A stretch of 64,000 bases of DNA from Taenia hydatigena. Its lineage: Eukaryota > Platyhelminthes > Cestoda > Cyclophyllidea > Taeniidae. The stretch spans positions 1 to 64,000 of the forward strand of contig JADWOT020001202.1 of the NCBI GenBank assembly GCA_036345935.2, given 5' to 3'. The notes below the pieces were generated by a model. That model was not told the origin of the DNA. It searched no databases and was given only the letters and a program-made list of their open reading frames with translations. Positions 1-13,540 of the stretch are shown piece by piece. The translations under genes and the position numbers were made by a program. The stretch's first letter is position 1; each line of letters opens with the position of its first letter.

Positions 1-2700
1 CCCTGTCGAATATGCTGTTTACTTCATCGAAAGTTTCGCCGCTAAACCGAATTTTGTGTTCGAATTGTAGAAAAATGGTGCATTTACCAGAATAGCCATC
101 AGTGAAAGATGTCAGCCATAGCTGAGTGAGCCGTCGTGCTACGGACAACGCCATGGCAGGATCTTCGTTGCATTCGCCACTAAATCGCCACTGCCATCAC
201 TGAGATTTTTGGTGAGTGATTTTCGCATTCTGAATCTTAGACTCTACAAGCATGCTAAACATTGTGTTCATGCATAAGCGAACACAGTTCTGGGAGGTCA
301 GCTGTGTTGGAGCTCCATTTATCTTCCATTGGCATGGTGTCTAATTCTTTGTTAGTCTTTACCATTGCGCACTTGTCTAGTTTTTTGTCTACGAAAGGTA
401 GAATGCTCTAGCCCTTTCATCTCTTTATTTTCTGCTAACTAGTTCGGGTAATTAAGGAGCAAATCATTTGTGAATAAGATAACGGTTGTAAACATAAATA
501 TAGAGGTCTGTTATTTGGCGAACAGTGCCAAGTTATTAGTTCGTGCGGTGTAAGAAGGCTGGCCAGAAGCATCAACTCGTGCAGAGACAAAATGGCACAT
601 ACGAGAGTGATCAAACCGCACTGACAGATACATGTCCGGAACCACAAGCACTGTTGTGCTTTTTTAGATTAGCTGTCGTTATAACCCTAAACAGTTGATC
701 TACCAACCAGCCACTCTTACTGTGCCTGCAAATCCGTGATATTTTAGAGCCTCTGGGAAGAAGAATGCTCTCTGGTTTTTCCCTTTGGGTATAAAAGACG
801 TGTATCTTTGGTTGCATATCTGCCACTTTAGCAGAATAGGTATTTCTTTAACCCCCAATCATTTGGCCTTAATTTTTAGCACATTTTGCACACGACGTTG
901 CTTTAAGATTCGTCTAAGGCTGTTGGAACGTCGCAGGTCTAAGTTTGTGAAGCTAGAGCGCTACACTGGCACAAATTTCATCTGAGTGAAGGCATAACTT
1001 CAAATCAGGCATTCGAACTAACTTCAAGTGCGCCCACATGCAAGTTAGCTAGCTCAGAACGGTAGATGGATGGAATGAAGCCACTTTCTTTAATGCCTAG
1101 CCCTCGTCACTTCGTTGCGAAGAGTGACTTATTGTGGGAGTCCAAATACCAATGCGCTAGTTCCAAGGAAGTCGCGAGCACTTATTTCCTTCAAATAGAG
1201 AGCAGCATTGCTAAGTCAATTTCCTACCAACCGCTTTTTTATTTGATGGCTAGCAGTTATTTGTCAACCACTCGAGATGGCTGATTGGCATAATTATAAT
1301 CTTAAATGAATCTAAATGAATAAAAATTAGCACCGACTGCCTCACGATGAAACTCACTGATAAACAGCCATGAAGTTAGTAAGTGGTCCTTAGAGCAAAT
1401 TTTGGTAGTAGTGTACACAGTTGGCAAATGCTAAAGCGTTCGACACTCTCGATTCAGATTTAAGCGTATAAAACGCTATCGCATCGACTCTTCAAAATGC
1501 ATACAAGAATCTAAGCTCCTGCATCGTAACACACGTGCATGGGTCGTGGTCTTCGTACAGTGCTGTCTGATGGGCCCTGTATTTCTCTCCTCGTAGTTTA
1601 TGCTGCCCAGATTCAATTCGGCCTGTTAACCCGAAAAACTCGAGCTACGTTCAGCTAAATTTGCACAGAGCGCTTACTGCAGAAGAAACAATATCTTCCT
1701 GACCCAATCAGGAATGCTTTTATAATGCCATTTCACTGCAATGAGGATGTCTCACTTCCGAGTTGTTGCCGTATCCCAAAAGCGGCCAATCGGGACACTT
1801 ATCGACCTGATGATATGTCTACCTATTTGGAGGCTTAACATTAACCGAGGAGAGGGAGTCACAAGAACATCTTGTGGCCACCATCAGCAGACATTACCAC
1901 GAATTTGCAGACAATGTGTCTCAATGGTCAACAAACTGACAGCCATGTTTGGGGCTGACAAGTTTCCTTCACGCCTTTCTTAACAACCCTTTCATGTTAA
2001 ATGTTAAATCCACGAATTGAAGCAAAGCCACTTCGTGATTATAGGGAAACCAAAATTATAACTTTTAAAGCACTTCATAGATGTACCACAAAAAGCATAG
2101 AATTGGTATATTTGTATGCTCTGCATTTTCAGCCTAGAAATGCTCGATTAAGCAAACTGAGCGGAACAATGGCCTTCGGCAAATTCCATGGTTCTGCAAT
2201 CAGTGATAAATTTTGAAATCTTATGGGGGCATATTTTGATGCAATATTATTAGGGTTTTCTAAGGTGCTTTTTAGGACGTGTGCATTGTTTCTTTTTATT
2301 CTAGGTCAAATTTATTGATTAGTTCCAACTCCATTTTCACAATCATCGTCGCCTCTCAAAGCGTTCTCTTTGGACTTTGCTGCACAAACCCTGACATGTG
2401 TGATGTAGCGGCACAGCTTGAAGTAACTCAAGCTGAGACAGCAGCAACGACAACATTTTTCCACCTCAGTACTTCAGAATCACCTATTTTAACCAGACGA
2501 GGATATACAGCCTCTAATACCAGAAGTATCTCTTATAGCCCAGGCAAGAAGCCCATTCCTATCCCTTGCTGTAGTTTTGCCTTTTTGGTCATCCGCCTTC
2601 ATGCTTTGCTTTTAGTCACCCGACCATGCATGCTTAGCTACCCTCAGTTTAAAACAAGTGATTTTGTACTTGTTTCCCCATTCTTTTGCCTCCTTTAAAA
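1..2700. other. No supported gene
   Basis: No open frame in this stretch shows a recognisable domain or a convincing chain of splice sites. The longest frame, at about 2279-2698 on the plus strand, is hydrophobic and serine/threonine-rich and resembles no family I know. It could be intron of the CELF-like gene whose last exons follow, but nothing here shows RRM1 or RRM2. Confidence 0.4.
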
Positions 2701-2739
2701 TAAGCTTCTAGAACACTTGGCTCCCTGTGTCCTCACCAG

Positions 2740-3168
2740 CAGTGAGTGTTCGTGGCGTTGCTCAAGTACTTACCCATCATCCCCAACAATCCTCTCCTTG
2801 TGGGTCAATGATAGAGGACTCTGAAGGCTCCAAATTGTTCATCAATATCTCCCAAGGGCATAGTGAAATGCGCCTATTTACTCTTTTCGAGCCGTTTGGG
2901 CGAGTGTTGAGTGTAAAGATATTTGTGATCAGAGAAACAAACCAGAGCAGTGGCTTCGGTGCGCACACACATTAGATTGATTGTTTGCTAATTTCCACTT
3001 TCTCAATTAATTGCAGTGTGTTCACCCACAGGCTTGGTTAAGTGTACAAGTCCTTTGAGTGTGCAGAACGCGATACTTACGATGGGCGGAGAAGTTGTGA
3101 GAAGGAAAGGATTAAAAGTTCAGCTGAAGTACTCCATCAGCATACCTAATTTAAGCTCCAGGCCTTAA
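2740..3168 (+). CDS. CELF/Bruno-like third RRM, last two exons
   Basis: These are the last two exons of a gene ending in an RNA-recognition motif like RRM3 of the CELF/Bruno family, which binds GU-rich RNA and controls splicing and translation. Exon 1 (about 2740-2958) holds EGSKLFINIS, matching RNP2, then FEPFGRVLSVKIFV and RETNQS, close to the family's FxPFGxVxSAKVF and TNQSK. A 58-base intron (2959-3016, GT..TTGCAG) joins in phase to exon 2 (3017-3168), which restores GFV and ends with GLKVQLK, the family's RLKVQLK, before TAA at 3166. Helix 2 reads SVQNAILTMGG against the usual SAQAAIQAMNG. The RNP1 octamer is damaged: the aromatic positions of KCFGFVSF are largely lost. It may be a diverged paralogue or a decaying copy. 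RRM1 and RRM2 were not found upstream. Confidence 0.62.
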
Positions 3169-3438
3169 GCACTGCCATAAGTCCTGTCGGTGTGCTTTTA
3201 AGTATTTTCCTTTTTCTCATGAAGGCCAATTTGAATTATGTATTTTAAGTGTTGACGGTGCGTAGTGGACTGCCGATTAATTCTACAGCTCACTCTCCTC
3301 AGTCCCTATCAGTTTTGTTGAATGATTCATAGCCTTAAGGGTAATTAATCCACCGTATTAGTAGCATTCAAATAAATTTCAAATATCTATTTTGAAAACA
3401 TTTATACAGGCTTTTATTGACCCACTATGATGTTGTAG

Positions 3439-3543
3439 GATTCACCTCTCAGTGTTTGCACGAGTGTAATCAGTGTCCTCACCGATGGTGTTGCCCTCAA
3501 CTCCTACACTTTTGTTGTGTTGCGCGACTACCAGTCTGAATGA
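3439..3543 (+). CDS. Possible second CELF-like terminal exon
   Basis: After the acceptor TGTTGTAG at 3431-3438, an open frame starts with DSPLSV and runs 34 codons to TGA at 3541. Its beginning resembles both the family's DNPVSAQAAI and the SPLSVQNAI of the preceding exon, so it looks like a duplicated last RRM3 exon. The CELF-like frame is phase 0, whereas the upstream donor at 2958 is phase 1, so it cannot be used as a simple alternative to exon 2 in that frame. The phase-1 reading is cysteine-rich and unlike an RRM. A decayed exon duplication is the likeliest explanation. Confidence 0.3.
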   Translation, partial: DSPLSVCTSVISVLTDGVALNSYTFVVLRDYQSE

Positions 3544-6500
3544 ATTTGTGGTGAATGTACTTCACTTAGCTCTACCAAACTGGTGTAAGCAACTTAGCTC
3601 TCCACATTGCGAGTCATGCCCTACACGGGTTTCAAATGCTCCTCTTCGCTTGCTTTGGATTGTGCGAAGTTTCGCGCCTTTAATCGTATCGTCACAAGTA
3701 TTCTCTCTCAGGACTCGAATGATCTACTTTTGATGAGCCCTTCGCTCCTTGCAGCACAATTGTTTTATATTTATAGGGAAGTAGGGCTCCACTGTAACAA
3801 CCATTATGCACATGTAAAATTTCAACATCTTTGATAAATACATATTTTACCACTCTACTGTCGTTTGATTTAAAGGAAGTACTTTGTCAATTTTCCGGGA
3901 TACTAATGGTCACCTGTGTTTGAGGAAATCAATCCCAAGTGCCTTTTAAATAAGACTCTTGGAGGATGCATTCATACTTTTCCTTAACATAGATTTGCAA
4001 AATAAGTATGTGTGTGATCTGTTTGACGAAGAGCATGCATGCTAGGGGAGAAAGTTGCGGTCTCTGAAACTTACTCTCATTTAGCAAACGATGTGAGCAT
4101 CACATGCTTGGTATCTTCTGCAGCTCTCATGCATGATATTTATAAAACATCCAATGGCTATATACGGCAGTGTGTTCTCTTTGAAGGCCATAGTAGAATA
4201 TACTGTCACATATTTGCAAGTCAGTTCAGCAGTTCTCGAAATATTCGGCTGCGCAGAATAACAGAGAAAGTCTAACATTTGACGAGGGTCACCGAACATT
4301 GTGCGATTTTTTAAGTGTAACAAAGCCGCAATTAGTAAGGTTCCTCATTTCTGCCTTGTTTTTTACCATTGCATACAATTCGTACCATACTGGTTATCAC
4401 TAGCGTTTGTCAGGAAATGGCGTCAAATTCTTGGTTGATGCCAATTTATTTGCCACATGTATAGCACTCCAATCCTTCCAAAAATTCACAGTGGACCATG
4501 GTCGGACGATGAATGATATGTGACCGATGTTTGGAAGCAGCAGAGCTATACGTCACTAGTCTGTCATCTGACATTTTCTCCCCAAAGATATTTATTGAAT
4601 GATGACAGCAACCACCCGATAGCGACAACTAAAATTGTTGAATCCCATGCTCACCATCCACTCATCAGTAGCCACTTTCATTGCATCACCCCCTGTGGCG
4701 AGTCACTTTGTTCCATGCGGTGGAGGCAGCTATTCAGTGCTCAGAGCACAGTCTCGCTTAGGAGAAAGATGGACATATAAGGAGAAGACTGTTTGACTGC
4801 TTCTTAGTGTGTCTGAGAGTATATGAATGCGGATCCGCCATTCGCTTGTCTGTCATCGAGGCCAGTGATACCTACAGTGAATGCTTGTGGGTTATAATGA
4901 CCCAAATTTACTTGTTTTGTTTTCGCAAAATTCTAGTTTTGCTGATTTAAAATTTTTACCGAAACCGACTGCATTTCGTTCCACAGAGAAGTTGTTTGCG
5001 CAAGTCGAATGAGGAAGATGTTTGATGGAAGGGACGTCCTGGAAATGTTTTTAAGATTTTTTAAACCTAGTGCTAGTGACCTCGCGAGCAGCGCTTTTAT
5101 TGAAACCCATCCAAATTTAACCCTTCTCACCAGACTCAGCGTCCAGTAAAAGAGGTATCTGTGCCTCTCTGCAAAGCAGGGGGTTGCAATAAGCTTATAG
5201 AGATGATGATCCTTCACAGATAAACTGCTAACTAATCATCCGTGCACTTAAACCCAGCATCGCCATCGCCTTTTGACAGACCTCATTTTGCCGGTCGGCT
5301 CTAAGCTTTGGCGTTTACTAATTGGAAGCTAGTGCAGTTCGATTGTATGGTAAAGAAACTTATTTATTTTCACTGCTATGTTATTAAACGCATCAGAACT
5401 TAACTGCATTCTATTGTTTTGACTGCACTTTTACACTCATTTTCCAATACACTGGTCCAAATTATGCCAAATTTAATTATGTAGGACAAGGCGTGAGTTT
5501 GTTCGAACTGTTTAAACTACAAGCAAGTGACTTCACTTCAAGTAGACGAATTATTATTAAAGAAGGGAAGGAGTGAGAGTAATATTAATTAAATCTAAGT
5601 TTGAGACATGCTAAAGACAATGATACCTGCCATCGGTTCTTTAGTGATGTTACGGCAAGTTGTCAGGTACCAAATCGAATTCCGTCTCCACTCCTGGGCA
5701 TTGACAAGATAGTGGGTAGCGGAGCAAAATCGAGATGTGAGGGAATGTTTGCTCGCAGAGGCGAGGGGACGAAAGTCTCCTTCTTTGGAGCACAGCATTT
5801 CGCTGGTGACGGCGGGGACTCGATGGTAGGGGGCGATCGCATGGCCTTTGTGCACAACAGCAAAGAAGAGCGTTTGTGTCATATTAAGCGCGTCAAATTT
5901 AATTGGACTGAGGCTATTCTCTAATGGGAATAGGATTACCAATCTAGAACGCGACTGTTAATTCCCTTGCAAAATGCATGAGGGTGCTTTTCTTAAACCT
6001 GATTAAATTCCATGGCTTCAAAGGTCTCTTTTATAAACTTAGCACTAAGGCTCCACTAGAAAGGAAATCGGATGTATGCAACGTCGGTATGATGGCATAA
6101 ATATTGCATGGAAGAACGACATGATTAATATGAAGGTCCACAGCGAATCAAAAATAAAATTACAAAAAATTCAATCGTTACTTAAGATTTGCAGGAGAAA
6201 GGAAGGCAGGGACAGCCTTAACTATGACTAAGATGGCAGTAATAATTAATAAAATAATGATAATTGATAAGGATAAAATGCCTTCATTGTGCTCTTACCG
6301 CATAGATCACCAGGCAACTTCTGTTCTCAGACCACATACAATCTATATCTATTTTGTAGTTTTCAGTATTGCAAATCATTAAGAGCTGTACCGCTCATTG
6401 GAAGCGGTTTCCGTAAAAGCCTTGGAAACTAGGTTTGCATTTTTGCGACGTCAAGTTGGGAAAGGCTTACAGTAATTTACAATCCTTTGCGTCGTTTACA

Positions 6501-9500
6501 GATTCGGCTATCAAAAGTTGAATACTTCACCCTACAACTTGGCATTTAACACTTTTCTAAAGACGGGCGATTATCTTAGAAGGAAATCTACCTGCTAGAT
6601 GGCGAGCAATTGTCAATGACCTCAAAAAGAACCACTTACAATCCCAGTCTGAAATTTTGTTCTTTGCTAAGAAATTCACTAATTCTGCTGACATCCTCTC
6701 TATCTCGAATTCACAGAGCAAAGTATGGGTTTTGCCGCATTCCTACCGACAAGTGCAGAAATCCAATGAATCTTGTCAGTACAGAGGGAAATCCTACGCG
6801 TACAGCGTCGAACTCTTACACAGAAATGGGATCCTGCCGTAATGGCGTTTCCCTAATATTCTCTTTATTTACTGATGCCTACTGCATGGACTCAAGCTTG
6901 CTTCAACTCCGAGGTTAGAGCGTGTAATAGACATGATATAAAGGGTGCAATGATAAAATTGATGGCATGAAGATAAGGCAGGTCTGTCCACATCAGGGGA
7001 GTCCCCAAAGAGGTTCACAGGAATGAACCTGATGCCATACAAATGCCAGCAGAAGCTCAGGGAATTCAAATTGCAAAAGATTATTCCAGTGAGCTAGGAC
7101 AAAACCACAACGGTAAGCATGTGTAACCAACTTTAACAGCCGCTTTCATTTTGTGGGCTTGGTTGAGGCCATCGTCCAGGACAAATACGTTTACTTTTTG
7201 CCTATCTTATTGATGCTTACACAGAGAACATTATGGAAGGGCAGGAAGAAGGTGATTGAGCTTTCATGTTTCTTCTGTAAAATAAAAGATGGGAAAGCAG
7301 GCAGCAGCTATGGAGCCAACCCTTTGACTGCCTGATTATGGTTTGGCATTGCGGTTTATTCGCTAAATGGGATAATGGCTACAGGATGAGTGTCCTCACT
7401 TAGTAAAAGGAGGCACTTCCATTAAATATTAATTACGCATATACGCACACTAGAACGCGTCTGCATTGACAAGCTAGGGTCTCTCTCAAGTCGCAATCGA
7501 GTCAAGTCAATGCAGGAAGCCAATTTTAGGCTGCGTTAGTGACATTATAAGCTTAAACTTCAATGTGGCACTTGGATTGGTAGTAAATATTTAATCATGA
7601 AAACAGTCCAGATGGTCAGCAGCTGTACTACATCAAGTAGGCGAAGGGTCGCGTAGTCGCAAGCGGCTTAAAGCAGAGATGGGAAGGAAAGGATGTAGAA
7701 ATATGAACGAATAGTTCGGCAACACTTTTCTTTTGATATATCATCCCCAGCTCTGTTGAAGGAAGAGCTTTGGCCCCCAATTCTTCCCTACCATTTATCC
7801 ACGGACAATACTTTCGTCTTGCAAGCACGGAGGATTTCAATTAAAACCCAATTCGCTGCCTTTGCGATCCATTCCTGATAGCAAAATGTTAAAATTGAAC
7901 TACCTCAGGCGACGAAGATGCCTAAAAAAGGAAAAAAAGAGGTATTGCTTAGATTAACATTAATGCTCACGTCCATCATCACTTGGGCTACGCTAAATTT
8001 GATACGTGTAGCATGAACTGCAGTTTGACAGAAGGTCTTCCTATTTAAAAGAGGTTGAGCATGCTGCCTGCCATTGAACGCTAGAATGTTCCAACAGAGT
8101 AGGCTTTTGCTTTTAAGCTCCTTGAATAAATGAAAATAATAAAGACATTTAAGTGCTGCTTTAACAAGTATAAGAGTACAAAGTCGAAGGAAGTGACAGT
8201 CGAAGTTAAAGGAAGTAATAAGAGGACTTGGTAAACGGGGGGAAGGCAAACGAAAAGGTTCTACGGAATGGAAGTAGAAGAGAAGACAGGAAGGACAAGG
8301 CTTAGAATAGGATGCATTTGAGTAATCTGCAGATGCTAAGATACCACTTTTAATCTGTCTGCATCACGGCACTTAAGTCACACGGTTGGATGAATTTCCA
8401 TTGAAAAATTTTGTGAGGGCAACTCAAGTTGCAAGAATCTAACTAATGAAACTACTTGAAGGAGATATAGCAGTTGCGACGATCAAACCATGGTGACAAT
8501 CATCACCGGAGTTGATGTCCAAATGGTCATTGTGAGCGTTATATTTCGTCTTGATGGAAATTAACCCTTTGGAGGCCTGGCATATCGACACGGGTCAGTT
8601 GAGGCGGGTTTAATAAAAAAAAATGGGCTCTGTCTCGCATTTTGTTAGCAAAGTTTGCGTGAAAACGTTGTCAGCCTTATGGCCATTGGGCTTATGGATT
8701 TCCTCAACCTCGCTCCATAGTTTTGGCAAAGGAGCAGGTTTCGTCGTCTTAAAGGACCTTGAAACACTTTTTTTCTAGCCATGGAACAATCAAAACTGGC
8801 CCTATCGCTCCTTGGTCACTAGGACTTGTATGCCTTGGTCTTTTTAGCGTTTAAAGTTTTTCGAGAGTGATGAGACATGAGACATGAGACATGTTATTCG
8901 CGTTCACACAATTTTTTTCTTGTGCCCAGTAAAAATGCGATGGATGATGTGGACGACATGACAACCCTGATTTGTGATTATTCACTTATGTCCAAGCACA
9001 TGACTTTGAGGCAGGCGCCATGGTTACCAGAGCATGGGTGTGTGATGCATGACAATTCCAGTTTTAGTTGTGATATAGAGCCTTGCCAAAGAATAGACCA
9101 ATCTTAATCTGGTACTGCAATCAAAACCTGACGAGGATAGTCAATGGGCGCGAAAACTTGCTTGAGAAAGGATCGGGACCACCAGTGGTGCTAAATCAGT
9201 GAGTCCTTACACTTATGGTGTAAACAGCTCTCTATTTGCCTCAAAAACTTTAATGTCATTAATGTTTAGTTAATGTTGCCGCTCGGACCTCTACAATAAC
9301 AGCTCATAAGTGTCTATCTGACTTGATGCCTACTTGAACGTGTACAGCTACGCGCTTGCTGACTGAGAACATATTCGCATCTTGTCTTCCCTACTTTTGC
9401 TGTGTCCAAAGTTCAAGGAAGAGCCATTTTTACCCTCTAAATTGTCTTCTCTAACGATGATTAATTTTGTTGATTTCATTTGGTACCTCAAGTAGGAGTA

Positions 9501-10600
9501 GATGGTTAAATGAATGCATGGATAACTGGCGTCAACGCACCAGTTGCCTACCGTTGCCCTGGAAACTAGTGTAGGAGGTGCTGCCATCACCAAGGACGGG
9601 ACTGATATCAAGATTACACTATCTGACAATGATAGAGAATGCATAAATCTACCTAAAATGCGCAGTGTAGCCTGCTAAATAGAACTCTGCATGTCATGAG
9701 CCATTGGGCTGTTAACCCAACTGTGAAATCCTCTATCACAAAGTATCAACGAAACAAGACAAATGTAAAACTCGTTTCAAGTGGGTTCCCTCTTGCATAC
9801 TTGTGGTGTTACCTCTCGAGAGAAGTGCTGGGGCCGTAATGGAGCACAAGGATCATAAATTGCTTGCGAACTTAGGTTCGGAAGCTCAAACACCTAAAGG
9901 TTTATCACATTAAGCGAAACATTATGTAGTTTGTAATGGATTCGACCAAAATTCAACTTTGTTGTGACGCAGACTCCGTGCGTTATCCAATGTGTCTAAA
10001 AGTGGTTGCATGACATGGTTACTAGGCGGAGAAGTCAAATGATGTTCAGTAAGCGAACAAATCTTATACGTCATCCTTAGTAGCTGACAAGAAGTCGCAA
10101 ACCTAGAAACAACCAACTCAGCGATACAAAAATAACAGAAACGAGAAGATTATAAATGAGTTTAGTTTTTGTTTATTAATTTAATCTCCACATAATTTGT
10201 GCGCACCTCTTGTGTTAGATAACCATCAAATCTATGATGACCCACGAAAGCTAGCATCTGAAGCAACCACAAAGCTGCCGCCTAATCATATTTGTTCTCC
10301 TCTTCATTGCAGTCGATTAAGGCTAACAATTTGAGGCTCTAAGGCGGCTGCATTATAACAACATTAAAAGGATTGAATTCAGTGAGGAGAACAAGGCGTT
10401 GCGTGCACACACATTAAACAAACCGCTCCCACCAAAACAATCAAAATTTGGCCAGCGCATTAGGCTTATGAATTGCTCCTGTCACGCAGAATCCAATTTT
10501 GTCGACGCCTAAATTAATTACTTTTGCGCATTAAATAGGGGCGTTAACACTAACCGCTTACCTATAAATTGAACCTGTTTCACCCTTCTCCCACTTTCCT
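3544..10600. other. Long stretch without a supported gene
   Basis: I see no recognisable domain or multi-exon chain here. A less AT-rich patch at 5600-5940 is open in several frames on both strands; the longest minus-strand frame has 115 codons, but none resembles a known family. A minus-strand frame at 7905-8249 is lysine- and leucine-rich without a domain. The stretch may hold upstream regulatory sequence of the receptor gene that starts at 10624. Confidence 0.35.
8871..8893. repeat. Short tandem repeat, unit TGAGACA
   Basis: Three perfect head-to-tail copies of the heptamer TGAGACA, followed by TG. No function is apparent. Confidence 0.8.
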
Positions 10601-10623
10601 AGAGATATCGCCATCATATAGTG

Positions 10624-13165
10624 ATGATCCTAGTCATTCTCCTGATCATCGTAACCACCTTTCGTGTGTACAGTGCGAAAACTGATGCCGCTTCAAGTGA
10701 ACGAAACCTTCTCACGATCTACACCCTCAACCTTGATCCCATCTGCTTGCCCGACGCGGTGCACTTCAACTTCACTCACAGCGTTGCCTCAGCAGTGCGC
10801 TACGTGCGCTCACTGATGCCGACCAACAATGAGACGTTTTTCTTTGCTGTTCTGGGTCATTTATGGGCACCCGGCTGCTCGCTGCAGGAGGCCTCAAGAG
10901 CAAGCACGCTATACGAAATTCTGCAAGATTTACAGGTTGGTTTTGACAGACTTGGACAAATTCACGCGAGTAGCCCGTTATGCACGCGTGTCCTGCAAAT
11001 GTATCCAATTTAAAGGCGAGTAATATACCATCTTATTTACTGTGGCGGCGCAGTGAAGTGGCATCCATTCGTGGGACGGTATCAACTGTGAGCGATGAAA
11101 GTGGCCAGGTTTGAACCACACTTCTCGTGTTAGACCGATTATTTAAAATAGAAGCTAGAATATATTGTGAAGATAGAGAATTGGCTTTTACGATTAAATC
11201 TGCCGTCCCAGTGGCAAATTAGTGGATGTCTGTCCATGGTTTTATATCCGCTCAACAGAGCATTTGCATTTTTCGACACGACATTGTAAATTAACATTTG
11301 ACATTGGCGTACGATCTATCCGACTCGATCAATTTATTTTAACTGGGTATGAAAAGGCATTTAGTGGAACTAATGCTCTTCCCATGCTGCCGCGTTAAAG
11401 CAACGGAAGTGCACATTACTGCAATTAGTAATAAAATAAAAAAATAGGGTGGATTTACGCACTTCAGGAGCAATTGTTCTCTCTGCATTTTCTGTTCAAG
11501 AAAAGCGCGTCGAATTCCACAGGATTCAGCGTGTTACTGGGACCTCCCTTAGCTAGCGACTGCAATTTGGTGAACGAGTGGATCAATCTCGGCAACCCAA
11601 AGGAGCCGCCACGAGATCAACTCTACCAGATCTCCTGCCATTGTCAAGTGTTGAGTTCCGCTTCTGTCTTTGTCAACCACCTCACCGACAGTAGTCGTGG
11701 TTCACTCACTCCATCCACCGCTGCGGTCTCTGTGGCAGTTCATCGCAAGACCATTCTACAAGGCATTCTTGTCCATCTCATCAAAAACGGTTGGAAACGC
11801 ATTGCACTGTTCTACGATATGCATGCTACCATTCTTGACATTCCCGAGATGTTAGATTCAACCCTGTCAGCGCTCCGCCTTTCTCGAAACAGGCGCAATG
11901 TCCTTGAACTAGTGACTAGTGTCGGTGTTACACCAACGACAAACTTTACGAGTTCATTAGAGCCATTGGAAGACGATCTGGATGGTGAGTTTTACTTTGT
12001 TTCTTGAAGGGAGGGTCCAACTCATTCAGTTCCTTCAACTTTTTCTTCAGTGGCACTGATAATGGCAAGGGCAGGAATGGTATTAAACTTCGTGTTGGAC
12101 GTTCAGAACTTGACAAGAATTAGGCAAGGACGGATCGCACTCATGCACGTGGATCCCACGGATATGCTTACTTACGATGTCCTGCGTGCTTGGGGAGCCC
12201 ATTTGTCTTAAGCGGGACCCACATTGGCTGCCGGTCGATCGCTCATCATTGTCACAGCACTGCCCAAGGGTATAAGGATGCAATGCATGCTACCTCATTC
12301 CCTCTCACAATCTGCCTACATGGAAGACGCCAATCATGTAGCCATTGCAGGCTTGTGCATTTATTTGAGATCATAATTCCAGATTGCCGTAAACGACTAC
12401 GCCACTAATGGGCTTCAGTCATAAAATTATGCTTTAAATTAGATGGTTCATAGATCTGTTTTCTGATCGATATGTCGGCCTTTTAGACCGATGTTTTTCT
12501 ATAAGGGATGATAAACCTTAGTTGAGAGGCACCTCGGTGGGAAGCGCGTCCTTGTAACTTCCTGGCTAGGTAAGAAGGAATGAAGCTGGTGTTCAACCAG
12601 ACGATTTCGGCCATGATGTTTGAGGATGGCATACGGTAACATTCTACGGTAGTTTATGTGAGCTACATGACCAATGCCACCTTTAGTAATTTGATCTATA
12701 TATGCATTAATCGTGCGTGTGTGTTTGCACTGATTAGTTAGTTTCCCTGTCGGCGGCGAATCAATCTCTCAGTGGCTAGTGGGGCAGCATTAGCAATGCG
12801 ACTGGTCCAAATTCACTTGCAAGAAGGCGGTGGCAATATCACCTCCTCTGCAACTCTCTTCCAACCACTGCGCACCCTCTCACATATCCAAGTGCCCACA
12901 CTGCCCTCCATTACCTTTCATTACCGTATTGGTGATGGTGATGTCTCACAAGGCATTTTCGATCTTCTTCTCTTCTCCCTCAAATCCAACGTCACTGACC
13001 TGGCTGAGGTTGGAGCCCGAGTGGAGAGGTATACAGACATCTTCAATCTCATTGATGTTATTCATCATCCACTAATACTGCCCCAGTCAAGGAGTGCGAT
13101 GATTTGGCCAGGGGATGGAGAGGGACCTCAACGCACATGCCACTTATTCGCACCTTTTGGATTTG
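10624..13165 (+). CDS. Receptor cyclase signal peptide and ANF-type ectodomain exons
   Basis: The chosen start is ATG at 10624, opening a hydrophobic signal peptide of about 18 residues. Exon 1 ends at the donor ACAG|GTTGGT (10935). Exon 2 (11468-11984) contains VLLGPPLASDCN and IKNGWKRIALFYD, the layout of a periplasmic-binding-protein-like ANF receptor lobe, and ends at GATG|GTGAGT. Exon 3 starts at 12051 with VALIMARAGMV, resembling the family's inter-lobe strand, and continues through RSLIIVTALPKG after an in-frame TAA at 12209-12211. Exon 4 (about 12773-13165) carries SGAALAMRLVQIHLQ and ends before the membrane exon. Several NxT/S sites fit an extracellular domain. The donor of exon 3 is uncertain: 12270 or 12355 would give different joins. 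Confidence 0.75.
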
Positions 13166-13231
13166 GTACGTAAAAGTAAATCCATAGCGCTGCCAAAGGC
13201 GTTCCCTCATCCTTTTGTAAACCTCTTTTAG

Positions 13232-13316
13232 AATCAGTACAGGTTATTCTACTGATAAACCTACTCGGATTGTTCAATGCTGGCCTCATGTACTTGGCGA
13301 TTGTGCTTGTCTACAG
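13232..13316 (+). CDS. Receptor cyclase transmembrane exon
   Basis: An 85-base exon between AG at 13230 and GTAAGC at 13317. It encodes a single hydrophobic helix from about VILLINLLGLFNAG to LAIVLVYR, the membrane span between ectodomain and cytoplasm. It is in phase with the preceding exon, whose last codon completes across the junction, and the terminal arginine fits a stop-transfer end. Confidence 0.8.
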
Positions 13317-13540
13317 GTAAGCCATGTCGCGTATCCTCACCGATTGTGGTCAACTTAGACGGATTGTGTGCAAATCGAAACGCTTCAATTCACTCAAACT
13401 CGTATTTGTGGAAGGTGATTTTACTTTCGATGATGGTGATGGAAACCCATCGGCGAAGCTACCCATGACATGAGGATGTCTTAGAAGAAATAAATAAAGG
13501 AGGAATGCGTTTTAGCTTTAAAGCGTCATTGCACTTTTAG

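Noticed and set aside
5595..5942. Overlapping open frames on both strands
   Set aside because: No domain, no consistent splice signals, and several frames are equally open, as expected from a local base-composition patch.
7905..8249. 114-codon minus-strand frame
   Set aside because: No recognisable motif, signal or splice context; composition looks non-coding.
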